The notes beneath the pieces were generated by a model that saw only the letters and a program-made list of their open reading frames with translations, was not told the DNA's origin and made no database searches. This document shows, one piece after another, positions 7,801 to 17,700 of a stretch of DNA of 28,964 bases. Location: positions 1-28,964 of IMG/VR virus record IMGVR_UViG_3300020450_000070; one strand, given 5' to 3'. The stretch comes from a virus. The translations under genes and the position numbers were made by a program. Every line of letters begins with the position of its first letter. Position 1 is the stretch's first letter.

Positions 7801-8793
7801 TTAGTAAGAAGGTGGAGTAACACCATAGGTTGTATTTACGAAATTACATGCATGTCCCATACCAGCAGAAGACATTCCAGCATGTCCAACAGGTTCCAAA
7901 GAACTCATCATTTGAAAGGTGTCAGAGGTGTAACTCATTTTATATGATTCATTATTCTGAGAACCATCATAATGTCCTAAACAATAACCTTTATATGTTC
8001 CTTGTTGATAATTTTCTTCACCAGAGTAATCTACATTATATGTGGTAATCTGAGCACCTGTAGTATCATTATGTTTACAAATAGATTCTCCACAGTTTCC
8101 TTGGTTTTTCATATAAAAATTACCCAAATAACCTGAGTTTGCTTTACCCCATCCATTAGTTCCTGGTACTGTACCAGTCCAAGAATTCCAAGTGTTAGTA
8201 GCAAAAGTATAATACTCTTTAGCACTATCAATACTTGTCCATCCTCTATATTGACCTTGGCAAGAAGCGGTATAATGCCCACCATTAGCAGAACTAGAAG
8301 CAGCACTACGAGCATGATTGTTCATGGCAAACTTATCAACAGTATTATTACTACCACCGTTAGTGTAAAGGTTTCCTCCTGCATGGTGATAATCTATGAA
8401 TACTCCTAAGTCTTCTTTATCACTTCCCATAGTATCATCCATGCTAGTACCTGACTCAGTACTCATCTGCATTCTCCAGACATCATTGTTAGTTCCAGAG
8501 AAACTATTATCCATACCAAAAACATAAAAATGAGTATCACTAGAACCACCATCACCATATGCCATATTTTTACTCATGATATCACCTAAATCAGATGATG
8601 AATCATTATTATGTTGTGTTCTATTTACATTTTTCCAAGGACTAGAATCTTTATAACCACCACCTGTGTACCCATGAGTAATGATTCTAGATCTTGACCA
8701 CAGACCACACCTATTTTTTCCAGAAGCATTTGAACCTCTGGAGTTAGGCATGGCGTGACCCATGATTGCTTGACCAGCTCTATGTTGTGCCAT
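7801..8793 (-). CDS. Probable virion/tail protein with beta-propeller-like repeats
   Basis: A 330-aa protein, very rich in Gly, Ser, Asn, Thr, Tyr and His and poor in Lys and Leu. It has irregular repeats of about 50 residues, each with an aromatic-hydrophobic strand followed by a Ser/Gly-rich strand: HFYVFGMDNS with DVWRMQMSTES, then TVDKFAMNNHARSAASSS, AKEYYTFATNTWNSWTG and ESYKMSYTSDTFQMMSS. The pattern recalls Kelch-like or propeller fibre proteins of marine phages, so a receptor-contact or decoration role is likely. This is inference from pattern, not a family match. The ATG at 8793 has a strong ribosome site, AAGGAG (8800-8805), which overlaps the TAA of the giant fibre gene, so the two are probably translated from one transcript. 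The His/Cys content could include metal sites. Confidence 0.6.
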   Translation of the reverse strand: MAQHRAGQAIMGHAMPNSRGSNASGKNRCGLWSRSRIITHGYTGGGYKDSSPWKNVNRTQHNNDSSSDLGDIMSKNMAYGDGGSSDTHFYVFGMDNSFSGTNNDVWRMQMSTESGTSMDDTMGSDKEDLGVFIDYHHAGGNLYTNGGSNNTVDKFAMNNHARSAASSSANGGHYTASCQGQYRGWTSIDSAKEYYTFATNTWNSWTGTVPGTNGWGKANSGYLGNFYMKNQGNCGESICKHNDTTGAQITTYNVDYSGEENYQQGTYKGYCLGHYDGSQNNESYKMSYTSDTFQMMSSLEPVGHAGMSSAGMGHACNFVNTTYGVTPPSY

Positions 8794-8803
8794 ATTCTAC
8801 TCC

Positions 8804-11800
8804 TTATGTTGTGTAGTAGTTGTAAGAAACATAAACATTCCAGTTACCTGGATCATCTTTAATCAATGTAAATGTATATACATCGTATGCATTTGTAGTT
8901 CCAGTAGGAGCTCCAAAACCACCTAAGTATCTTTCACTCACGTTACTACCATCAATAGTAACATCAGTTAACTTCCTAGCAGTACCACCATTTTTTGTGA
9001 TAAGAGTTGCGGTTACAGATTCACCAGAAAGAACATTTGATGTTAACGCATTACTAGCATCAAATCTGAAGTTAACAACGAAGTCAGAAGAAGCATCTCC
9101 ACGGAAATGATACACTTGATATGTACCAAGATTAAAGTCAAAGTTACCACTTATACCACTACCAGAATCTGCAACTCTTTCTTTTAGTTGTGCTCTAACA
9201 AATCCTCCATTAACTGTTATTCCAGCAGCAGTAAGAGATCCAGGAATTGTAAGATTTCCAGATGTATCATATGTTGCTGTATTACCACCACCTGTTTTTA
9301 ATGTGATGTCAGAGTTGTTTGCAATTGAAACTTCTGAGTTACCATGAACAATCTTGGTAGGATCTATAGAAACCGTTGCCCATTGAACTCCACTAGCAGT
9401 GCTTTGTAAATACTGACCATTAGTACCAGTACCACCACCAGCACTTAATGTTCCAGTTAATACTGCACCAGAAAGAGTTTTATTAGACAGAGACTGTGCA
9501 GAATCAAGATCAACAATATCACCAGCTGCTGTTCCACCAATTGTCTTACCAAGCACTGTAGTAGCAGTTAGAACACTAGTATTATTAATATGGTATCCCT
9601 TACCAGAAGCAATATCCATATTCTCAGATAAGATCCAACAATCAGAAGTATCTGACCAATTGAATGTCTTGTCGGTTGTACCCTTCAAGGTGATACCACC
9701 TCCATTGGCGGTAACATCTGTAGCACCACCAGCACCGAATGTAGCACCAGTAGCAGATCCAGATCCACCGAATGATGAATCAAGTGTTACAGTATTTCCA
9801 CTTAAAGTAGAAACTTTAACAGTGCCAGTAAGTGTTACGTTACCACCACCACTTGTTAGTGTAACAACAACGCCTGGTGCAAGGTTACTTGTATCACTTA
9901 CATTGGTAATCTGATTAGAACCTTGTGTAATATCACCAGTGAAAGATCCAGAATTAACTGAACCAAGTTCAATGTTACGATCCTTTGCTATAACAGCAAC
10001 TGAATCCACTGTTGTTGTAGATCCTTGGACTGTTAAGTCACCACCAATAGTAAGGTTACCAGAAACAGAACTTAGGTTATCAACATATGTCTTAACCGCT
10101 TTTTGTGTAGGACATTTGACATCACTATTTTGTGAAAGAGTTCCGTCTGTTGAGAATTCATTAATAGAAGCACCTAACTGAGCACCAATAGAACCCAATC
10201 TTAATGATGATAGACCAGTTAAGTCAAACGCAGAAGCGTCTAGAGTTGCCTTACCAGTTGCCTGTTCAACCTTGAAGAACTTACCAACTGCAAAGTTACC
10301 ATCTTGGTCAGTAGAGACGTAGTAAACACGACCTGGACGATCTTCGTCAATTTCTTGTGAAGGAACATTAACCTGATTAGGTAAGAACGGCCAGTTTGTT
10401 TGTGCTCTATTTCCTGTACCAACGTCTAGGAAGTCATGTGCAGTTAGACGTACCTGTGAATACTTGTAACGAGTCTTGAATGATTGACCATTACCAGCAC
10501 CAATTGTTTTCTCATCAGCAAATTGAAGGATTGTAATACCTGTTGCATCCGCAGAAGCAGAAGTAACCTTCATAAACTCATTATCAATCTTAACGTAGTC
10601 AGTAGCAGCAAAACCAATACCTGCTGCCTTAACACGAATAGTTGTTACAGAGTTATCAAAGTCTGCTATAACCTCATCCTGAGAAGCAACCTTCTGTTGT
10701 AGGATTGTAATTGTAGCACCAGAGTTATGTGCAGCTGCACTTGTACCTTCCTGAGCACGATTCAATCTAACAGATGACGCTGTTGGGAATGATACAACCT
10801 CAAACATCTCATTACCAATAATGACATTAGCACCAATAACCATTCCTGACACAGTATCAACTGTGACATCATGTGGAGATGAAGCACCTTGTGTAATGTT
10901 TGCTTGAATTGTTGCAGTTGTTCCTACATTATCCCACCAAGCAATTGTTGAAGTACCATCATGTGCAGCAGCACTACTTCCTAATTGTCCTCTAGTTACT
11001 ACTAAATTACCACGTCCATCTGGAGCAGAGTAACTAGAACTAGAGATAACATATGATCCTGCATCATTGTTAGATCCATTATCAACATACTCAACAGAAC
11101 CACCTTGGTCTGGAGCGTATGATAAACCTTCAGTAACAACAAGGAATCCTAATTGACCTCTAACAGCATCTGTGTTATTAACAAGAGTTGCTGTAGCACT
11201 TGATGTAGCACCAGTAATTAGTTCACCCTGTGAGAATGTTCCTTTAATTGGAATATAATAAATTCTTTGTGATGTAACTGATTGATCACTTCTTAGTTCA
11301 CCAATAGCACCTGATGTACCACCACTGATTCTTTCATTTACTTGGAATGAACCACTAGAAGAACCTTGTGGATCTGTAGTTAGCATTAAACCACCAACTG
11401 TACCATCAACTGTTGTCTCACCAGCATCAAATCCTCTTGATAAGCAACCATACTTACCATAAGAAGAGTTACCAGATACAGCACGTATTCTAGCACCTCC
11501 AGTAGAGATGTAAGAGATGTGTGCATAATATGTGAAGGAGGACACAACCTCAGCAGCTGCTGTACCCTTACACCAGAACCCTACACCGCCTTCTAACACC
11601 TGTGTATAGGCATCAAAACACATTGACTTAAATGAAGGGGTTGGAGACCCGTCAAAGTGTGCATGAGCATCTCCATCAATCAACGCACCAACAGCAGCAC
11701 CACCAATTGCAGAACAGTTTTGAATGTAAGGTGATCTAGTAATTGGTGAAGCGGGATCAAGTCTTATGTAAACACCCTTTGTAGTAGAACCTACAATGTC

Positions 11801-13849
11801 TTTATCATTAGAACCGCTAGGAACGAATCCTGTCATTCCTTCCATAACTAAGTCTTTAACAATGTTATGTGTTGCAACATAAATCATTGTTGATTCGCTG
11901 TTTATCTGATTAGTAACAGCTGAGATTGCTTTGTAACCATTTGTACTGGTTGCATGATTCATGTTGCCATTGGTAATGGCAGTAGTGATGATTGTAGCAA
12001 ATGTATTAAGAGCAGCTGTCTGTGTAGCACACTTAGGACTGCTAGGATCATTTGTTCCCCCAAACATTGTTTGGTTCTTTGTGTTACCAGCAGATTTAGT
12101 TACAGTATCACTTTGAATTACTTCTGCACCAACAGTATCAAGATATCCAACAAGTATACTATCTTGTCCAGCATTTCCTGTGATAGCAGAACCACCAACA
12201 TATGCAGTACCATAATCAAATACTTTATTGTTACCACCTGACTTCATGTTGTAAGCAAAATCAGCAACAAGTGCTTGTAGGCGAGATTTAACAGTTGCTT
12301 CTGTACCACTGACAGCACCATTGTTTGCTACATGACGATGATATGCTTCATGAGCAAGGAATTCTGCGTTGCTTGTAAGTAAATCTGAAGCATCTCCATG
12401 TTTATTAGATAAAACATCAACATACTTGTCGCTAGTTGTCCATAGTCCACCTGATACCATCAGACCGATTACTTCGGTTTTAGCAGCATTGACATCTAAA
12501 ACTTTGAGTTGCTTAGTTCCAGTATCATTCTCTACAGTATCACCTCTTCTAAATGAAGTTAATGCATCAACTGTTATTGTTATCTGATCTGAATTACCTG
12601 CAATTGGTTTAATAATTGTGTTTCTAATATTATCACCAATAAGAGAAACGAATGCAGGAATATGAATTGGAAGACTTTCTTCGTAAAGACCAGCTTTAAC
12701 ATATACACTAATTGGATTTGTAGCACTTGGTTTTAAATTTCCCGTTAATGCAGTGATATAATCCATTGCATAACGAACAGTTCTGAATGCTCTAGAAATT
12801 TGAAGACCATTATTAGTATCGTCTCCAGTTTCAGCAACATAATAAACACTAGGTGTTGTGTTGTTATTTTCCCATCTTGGAAGTAAGGGAGAACCACCAA
12901 CTGTCAGAACTTTTCCACTTGCAGCTGCTTGTTCAGCAGCAGTACCAGTTGATCCAGATGGAAGTGCAATTCTGTTAATACCACCAGCAGCCTGATAAAG
13001 TAAGTCACCAGTTTCTTGAAGAACCTGTGCAGCAGCACCACCTTGTGCAATATAATTCCAGTAGTTACCGTTCGTATCTAATTCAGGAGCTTGTGCAGCA
13101 CCAGTAGTTCCAGAAGTTATACAGATATATGTGTTTGAGTTTCTGTTAACAATGTCACCTTTTTGATACACTGTTGAAGCAGACCAAGCACCAGTCCACT
13201 TAAATCCTTCAACTAAAAGTTTCCAATATGCTGTTGCTGTTGGAGGATTACCTGTTGTAGATACTGTACAAACGTATGAATAACCACCATATCTAACAAC
13301 ATCACCTGGAGCATATGCTGTTGAAGTTGAATAATCTCCTTGAGCAGAGAAACCAGTTGTAACAACAACCCAGTTAGTAGTATCTAAGTTTGGTGTTGCT
13401 GTTTGACCAGTATGATTTGTTTTTGAAGAATAAGTATATCCTCTGAAAGTTACAATATCACCAATTTGATATGTTGTTGAAGCGACCCAACTATCTTCAA
13501 ATTTTAGACCCTCTAAGTAAGTAGCGAAATTAGTATCGGAAAAAGTAGCACCTGATGTATGTCCAGTAGTAACACGATATTGTGAATTACCATACTTAAC
13601 AACATCATTTACTTTATACCAAGTAGTTGCAACCCAATCTCCTTTACTAACAACCCCTTCTGTGTGAAGCGACCAGTTGCTAAGATCAGATGAATAAAAT
13701 AAATTCTCATTTGATGCTGATGTATGGTTCGTTGTACATACATATGCATTTGCACCGTACTTGACGATATCGTCAATGACGAAAGCAGTGGAAGTAGTCC
13801 AATTACCCTTCCAATTAAACTTAAGTCTGCCGAGTCTAAAATCTGCCAT
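8804..13849 (-). CDS. Giant tail fibre: carbohydrate-binding-like repeats plus beta-helix-like domain
   Basis: This 1681-aa protein is the longest in the window. Residues 13-268 hold five repeats of about 50 aa with the CBM5/12-like pattern W-x5-Y-x2-GD-V-Y-G-Y (for example YQIGDIVTFRGYTYSSKTNH). Residues about 335-415 have a pectate-lyase-like opening, SVYYVAETGDDTNNG then ISVYVKAGLYEESLPIHIP. A block at about 1165-1255 ends with ASINEFSTDGTLSQNSDVK and KAVKTYVDNL. The last 100 residues are a beta-rich domain with AYDVYTFTLIKDD. The helix, central block and tip are all shared with the 867-aa fibre at 23806-26409. This is inferred to be a trimeric tail fibre. A TAGGA ribosome site precedes the ATG, and a CTAAATAA motif lies 47 bases upstream. 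Confidence 0.8.
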   Translation of the reverse strand: MADFRLGRLKFNWKGNWTTSTAFVIDDIVKYGANAYVCTTNHTSASNENLFYSSDLSNWSLHTEGVVSKGDWVATTWYKVNDVVKYGNSQYRVTTGHTSGATFSDTNFATYLEGLKFEDSWVASTTYQIGDIVTFRGYTYSSKTNHTGQTATPNLDTTNWVVVTTGFSAQGDYSTSTAYAPGDVVRYGGYSYVCTVSTTGNPPTATAYWKLLVEGFKWTGAWSASTVYQKGDIVNRNSNTYICITSGTTGAAQAPELDTNGNYWNYIAQGGAAAQVLQETGDLLYQAAGGINRIALPSGSTGTAAEQAAASGKVLTVGGSPLLPRWENNNTTPSVYYVAETGDDTNNGLQISRAFRTVRYAMDYITALTGNLKPSATNPISVYVKAGLYEESLPIHIPAFVSLIGDNIRNTIIKPIAGNSDQITITVDALTSFRRGDTVENDTGTKQLKVLDVNAAKTEVIGLMVSGGLWTTSDKYVDVLSNKHGDASDLLTSNAEFLAHEAYHRHVANNGAVSGTEATVKSRLQALVADFAYNMKSGGNNKVFDYGTAYVGGSAITGNAGQDSILVGYLDTVGAEVIQSDTVTKSAGNTKNQTMFGGTNDPSSPKCATQTAALNTFATIITTAITNGNMNHATSTNGYKAISAVTNQINSESTMIYVATHNIVKDLVMEGMTGFVPSGSNDKDIVGSTTKGVYIRLDPASPITRSPYIQNCSAIGGAAVGALIDGDAHAHFDGSPTPSFKSMCFDAYTQVLEGGVGFWCKGTAAAEVVSSFTYYAHISYISTGGARIRAVSGNSSYGKYGCLSRGFDAGETTVDGTVGGLMLTTDPQGSSSGSFQVNERISGGTSGAIGELRSDQSVTSQRIYYIPIKGTFSQGELITGATSSATATLVNNTDAVRGQLGFLVVTEGLSYAPDQGGSVEYVDNGSNNDAGSYVISSSSYSAPDGRGNLVVTRGQLGSSAAAHDGTSTIAWWDNVGTTATIQANITQGASSPHDVTVDTVSGMVIGANVIIGNEMFEVVSFPTASSVRLNRAQEGTSAAAHNSGATITILQQKVASQDEVIADFDNSVTTIRVKAAGIGFAATDYVKIDNEFMKVTSASADATGITILQFADEKTIGAGNGQSFKTRYKYSQVRLTAHDFLDVGTGNRAQTNWPFLPNQVNVPSQEIDEDRPGRVYYVSTDQDGNFAVGKFFKVEQATGKATLDASAFDLTGLSSLRLGSIGAQLGASINEFSTDGTLSQNSDVKCPTQKAVKTYVDNLSSVSGNLTIGGDLTVQGSTTTVDSVAVIAKDRNIELGSVNSGSFTGDITQGSNQITNVSDTSNLAPGVVVTLTSGGGNVTLTGTVKVSTLSGNTVTLDSSFGGSGSATGATFGAGGATDVTANGGGITLKGTTDKTFNWSDTSDCWILSENMDIASGKGYHINNTSVLTATTVLGKTIGGTAAGDIVDLDSAQSLSNKTLSGAVLTGTLSAGGGTGTNGQYLQSTASGVQWATVSIDPTKIVHGNSEVSIANNSDITLKTGGGNTATYDTSGNLTIPGSLTAAGITVNGGFVRAQLKERVADSGSGISGNFDFNLGTYQVYHFRGDASSDFVVNFRFDASNALTSNVLSGESVTATLITKNGGTARKLTDVTIDGSNVSERYLGGFGAPTGTTNAYDVYTFTLIKDDPGNWNVYVSYNYYTT
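13046..13813 (-). repeat. Five tandem carbohydrate-binding-like modules in the giant fibre
   Basis: Five protein repeats of about 50 residues begin near residues 13, 69, 118, 170 and 218 of the giant fibre. Each has a Trp or Gly-Asp start, a conserved Y-x-x-G-D-x-V turn (one copy has D instead of G), a following Y-G/R-G, and a Tyr-containing strand. The copies are diverged at DNA level, so they are old duplications. The pattern resembles CBM5/12 chitin-binding modules, but sugar binding is not proven. Confidence 0.65.
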
Positions 13850-13860
13850 TTGTAAAAATC

Positions 13861-14226
13861 CTACTTAGGTCCGTTAGTTGTGTGATCATATGCTTTATTT
13901 AGTCTTGCGACTAAGTAACCCTCATCGTCAATGAAATAGGTTATTCTTCTAAAGTCAAACCTAAATTGTTGGTACTTATCATCTGGGTCATTAAATAATG
14001 CTTTTGGTCCTGCATTAGCAGTGACATACTCAGTACCTTGAAGAAAATCTGTGTATTCTTCACCGTCTAATCTATGAAAATCAAAAACTGCATCTTCAGT
14101 AGACCTTGCTACTGTATAGTACAGCATACCTTCCGAATCTCTTCGTAAAGCATGAACTGTAAAATCATTGGAGTTAGCAACAGTTTGTTGTGTTTCTCCT
14201 GTACTTGCACTAAGATATAAAGACAT
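13861..14226 (-). CDS. Hypothetical small protein of the fibre cluster, 121 aa
   Basis: I do not recognise this protein. It begins MSLYLSASTGETQQTV, has a central FDFHRLDGEEYTDFLQ and ends with a beta-rich RFDFRRITYFIDDEGYLVA. It looks like a small soluble beta protein. The start is set at 14226, which overlaps the preceding stop by one base (TAATG). The farther in-frame ATG at 14259 would force a 34-base overlap. It sits between the Mtd-like protein and the giant fibre, so an adaptor or fibre-associated role is plausible but unsupported by sequence. A CTAAATAA motif for the giant fibre lies within its last codons. Confidence 0.7.
   Translation of the reverse strand: MSLYLSASTGETQQTVANSNDFTVHALRRDSEGMLYYTVARSTEDAVFDFHRLDGEEYTDFLQGTEYVTANAGPKALFNDPDDKYQQFRFDFRRITYFIDDEGYLVARLNKAYDHTTNGPK
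13895..13902 (-). promoter_or_regulatory. Late-promoter-like CTAAATAA upstream of the giant fibre gene
   Basis: The minus strand reads CTAAATAA, centred about 50 bases upstream of the giant fibre ATG at 13849 and inside the 121-aa gene. It differs from TATAAATA but matches a second instance at 27038-27045. It may be a weak late promoter or chance. Confidence 0.3.
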
Positions 14227-14690
14227 TACGCTAAGATCCTCCAGTAAGTTCCGTCCCAAATAAATTGAACATAAAGTCCAGTTACATCAAGAGTAAAGCA
14301 GTTATCTATATTTCCAAATTTATTTAAAAACATTTGGTTACTTCCAGTAGCTACTTCCAAGCTAGCATTATTTATTCCCCAAGTTGCTTTGAAGTCAACA
14401 AGTTCCAACATATCACCAACATGAGGAACTATTCCGTTAGACTCATAAGGCATTGTAAGAGTTAATGCTGAACTTGATGTATCAATTAGATAACGTAATC
14501 CGCAAACTAAACTACCATTGGTATTTTTAATTTCCCACCTCGCTCGTTGGAGTTCAAAACCACCAACATCACTGCCATCATGTACAACAGCAGTCTTTTT
14601 TTGAGTATCTACAGTTACCTCAGCATTTGCACCAGTAAACTGTGCGTGTTCTGATGTATTGCCTTTTCTAAACTGTACCTGCGTGGTCAT
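14226..14690 (-). CDS. Tail/fibre protein with Mtd-like N-terminal motif, 154 aa
   Basis: Residues 1-40 read TTQVQFRKGNTSEHAQF, then AEVTVDTQKKTAVVHDG. This is the widespread phage tail motif (QxRxGT-x-F-GA-GEvtvdt-k-vvvHDG) also found at the N-terminus of Bordetella phage Mtd and many fibres. It usually forms a small trimeric beta module that attaches to the virion. The remaining 110 residues form a beta-rich domain with GDMLELVDFKATW and a C-terminal YVQFIWDGTYWRILA. The protein is short, so it may be a complete small fibre or an attachment collar for a neighbour. A late promoter octamer precedes it by 28 bases, and the gene is coupled to the 121-aa gene. No reverse transcriptase or template repeat is nearby. 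Confidence 0.75.
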   Translation of the reverse strand: MTTQVQFRKGNTSEHAQFTGANAEVTVDTQKKTAVVHDGSDVGGFELQRARWEIKNTNGSLVCGLRYLIDTSSSALTLTMPYESNGIVPHVGDMLELVDFKATWGINNASLEVATGSNQMFLNKFGNIDNCFTLDVTGLYVQFIWDGTYWRILA

Positions 14691-14717
14691 TTCGTCTACG
14701 CACTATCTTTCAAAGTA

Positions 14718-14725
14718 TATTTATG
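14718..14725 (-). promoter_or_regulatory. T4-type late promoter (CATAAATA)
   Basis: The minus strand reads CATAAATA in the 37-base gap between the 1482-aa gene and the 154-aa gene, 28 bases upstream of the ATG at 14690. This is the same spacing as the gp13 promoter. Confidence 0.65.
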
Positions 14726-14727
14726 TC

Positions 14728-17700
14728 TTAGATAATCCAGACCTGAGTAAACGGTGGTTGGAAGAGTTGTACTTGTATGAGTGCGATACCAGAAATTGTG
14801 AGGTTACCACTTCCAATGTAAGGAGCACGTATAAACGAATCATCTGCGTTATTAACATTTGATATTCTTCCAGAACCTTGATATGCGTGAACACGGAGAT
14901 CAATACTATCTCCTGTAATATCAATTTCAACTCTTGGTTGTTCTGCAAAGGTGAGTAATGGATCTCCTGATGTTCCTCTGATTGCAAGAGTTCCACCTTG
15001 ACTGATAAGTCTTGCAGTTCTTGCTTGAACACCTTCTCCAGTAAAGGAGAATAGCATTTGTTTTTCAAGAGGATTGAAAGTGAGAGACTCAGCAGCACCA
15101 CTAAGTTTTCTAAGAGAACCAAATCCAACAAAGTCTCTTGTTCTAACAACAGTTGCATCTCCAAGAATCCTTGTTGTACCAGAACCAATATAAATTGGAG
15201 AGAATTTATCAATGACATCTCCAAGTGTCCTAACTGTTCCTTGACCAACTTTATCTCTTGCTCTCGTGGTTGTAGCTTGACCCAATAATGAGAAGAGCAT
15301 TTGCTTCTCATCTGGATTAAAGGTAAGAGATTCAGCAGCACCACTAAGTTTTCTAAGAGATCCAGATCCAATGTAAGGTCTGCTACGAGCAATGTCACCA
15401 TCTCCATTAATCCTAAGTAAGGATGGAAGTGTAGTGATATCAATTGCTCTAGACTCTGCTGCACCAGATAATTTTCTAAGTGAACCAGATCCTGCAAAAT
15501 CTCTTGCTCTAACTGTGGTAGCATCACCAGTGATAAAGATATTACCAGAACCAATATTATTTGGAACCAATATATCTCTGGCAACTCCCCTAAGTCTAAG
15601 AGTTCCACCTTTACTAATTTCTCTAGCAAGTCTACTTTCAGAAGATTGACCTGTAAAGGAGAAGAGTAATTGTTTTTCAGTAGGATTGAATGTAAGAGAT
15701 TCAGCAGCACCACCAAGTTTTTTGAAGCTACCAGAACCGATGTAATCAGCAGCAATTCTATGAGATGAATCAATATAAAGTTTGAGTCCACCAATAGAAT
15801 TCCAATTAGGAATAAATCTAATATCTAATGCTTCTGGATATAATCTAATATTTCCAGATGCTGTTTCTGTGGTAGATTTGTTCTCTTCACCCTTACCTGT
15901 AAAGGAGAATAATAATTGTCTTTCTTGTGGATTGACTGTAGATGATTCAGCAGCACCGCCAAATTTTCTAAACGAACCACTACCTTTGTATCTTGGAACT
16001 TGAACAGCTCTAGCATCACCACTAAATCTGAAGAGACCAGTAGTTTCGTATGCAATCGCTGATACAACAGTTGCACTATCAAAGGTAAATAATATACCAG
16101 TTGCAATCTCAGATGAAGATCTTCTTTCCTCTCCTCTACCTGCAAATGAGAATAGAATTTGTTCTTCGTCTGGATTGAGCGTAATACTTTCGGCAGCACC
16201 AGATAATTTCCTGAGTGAACCAAAGCCAATAAATGGTTTGGTTTGCTTGACAATTCCCTCGCCAGATATAGGAATTCTTCCAAAAACATCTTCTTGGAAT
16301 CTGACCTTTGGAATCGCATCTCCAAATATCCGTATTTCTGTTCCTTCTTCTGGAGGATTGGCAGTAACTTTTTCTGTAACAGATCCTGTAAAAGAGAACA
16401 GTAATTGTTTTTCTTCTGGATTGAATGTAATAGATTCTGCTGCACCACTTAGTTTTCTTAGAGAACCAGATCCAACAAACGCTCTTGTTCTGTCCGTTCC
16501 ACCAATACCAGATATGAAAATTGTTCCAGATGATTCTTCTGCATATGCAAGTAAAGGATCTTCTGATGTTCCACGTAAACGAACTTCTGCTCCTTCTTCT
16601 GGAGGATTTGCAACAAAACTTTCCTTTCCTTCTCCAAGGAAGGAGAAGAGCATTTGTTTTTCTAGTGGATTGAATGTTACAGATTCTGCTAAACCACTTA
16701 GTTTTCTTAATGAACCAGATCCAACATAAGTTCTTGTTCTTGGAGTAGAAGCATCTCCAATAAATCTGAATCCACCAGATCCAAAATGCTGTAAACTGAA
16801 TAGTGCAAATACATCTCCACTGAATCTAAACAATCCACCAGAAACAGCACCAATAGATGTGGATTCTGATAATCCACCAAAGGCAAATAAGTTACCAGAT
16901 CCAATTTCAGTTGCAGGTGTAAAGGATTCATCAAGAGTTCCAGTAATTCTTGCAAATCCAGATCCAAAGTAAGGAGGTGTCCAGAATGTATCACCTTTAC
17001 CAAATATGTTAATAGTAGCTCTACCACTAACACTAATACCAGTAGAAACAATATTTTCAACAAAGAATGTTGTTGCTGTACCAGTAATGTCAAATGCACC
17101 GTATGGACATACTTTAGAAAGACTATCAAGTATGTGTCCGTAATCTTCTCTTTCGTTAAAGTTAGGTTCAGATACGAGACCATAATCTTCAATATTATTT
17201 GGCGTTGTTATTGAAGGAGGAATTGCATATGCGTTTGGAGGAGCAATTGCAAGTATGGTTCCTGGTGCAACTTTAGTACATCCAGTTGATGCAGTAGTAT
17301 TAGTGGTAATAGTACCACTAACTGTTATACAAGTAGCTGGAGCGTTAGGATCAATAATAAATCCGTAATCAAGTTCTATACCTTCTACACATGCAGAGTT
17401 ATTATACGCTTCAGTATGTTTTTCGTGACCTTCTTCTAGATTTAACCATTGAAGTTGTGTATAACCAATTTGGGTATTTGCTTGATCATAGAATTCAAGA
17501 TAACCAAGATTAATATATCCGTTGTAAAGATCATAGTAATCAAGAGTAAATTCTCCAAGTTGTGATAGTTGATATATTTCTGGTTTTCTTGGATGTAATT
17601 TAAATGAACCAGATCCAACATAATCAAATACTGTTTTCTCTGCCTCAAGTGTAGCAAGATTTCTAATTCTTCCTGATCCAACATAAGATTCAGTATGTTT

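Noticed and set aside
14369-14376. AATAAATA octamer inside the 154-aa gene as a promoter
   Set aside because: It lies 143 bases from the next start and inside coding sequence for Ile-Asn-Asn. In AT-rich DNA this is likely chance.
14226-14690. Diversity-generating retroelement target
   Set aside because: No reverse transcriptase, template repeat or variable C-type lectin domain is visible in the window.
14721-15794. A 357-codon minus-strand frame with Leu-rich product
   Set aside because: It is an out-of-frame reading of the repeat region of the 1482-aa gene. The very high Leu/Val content and lack of a start context mark it as a shadow.
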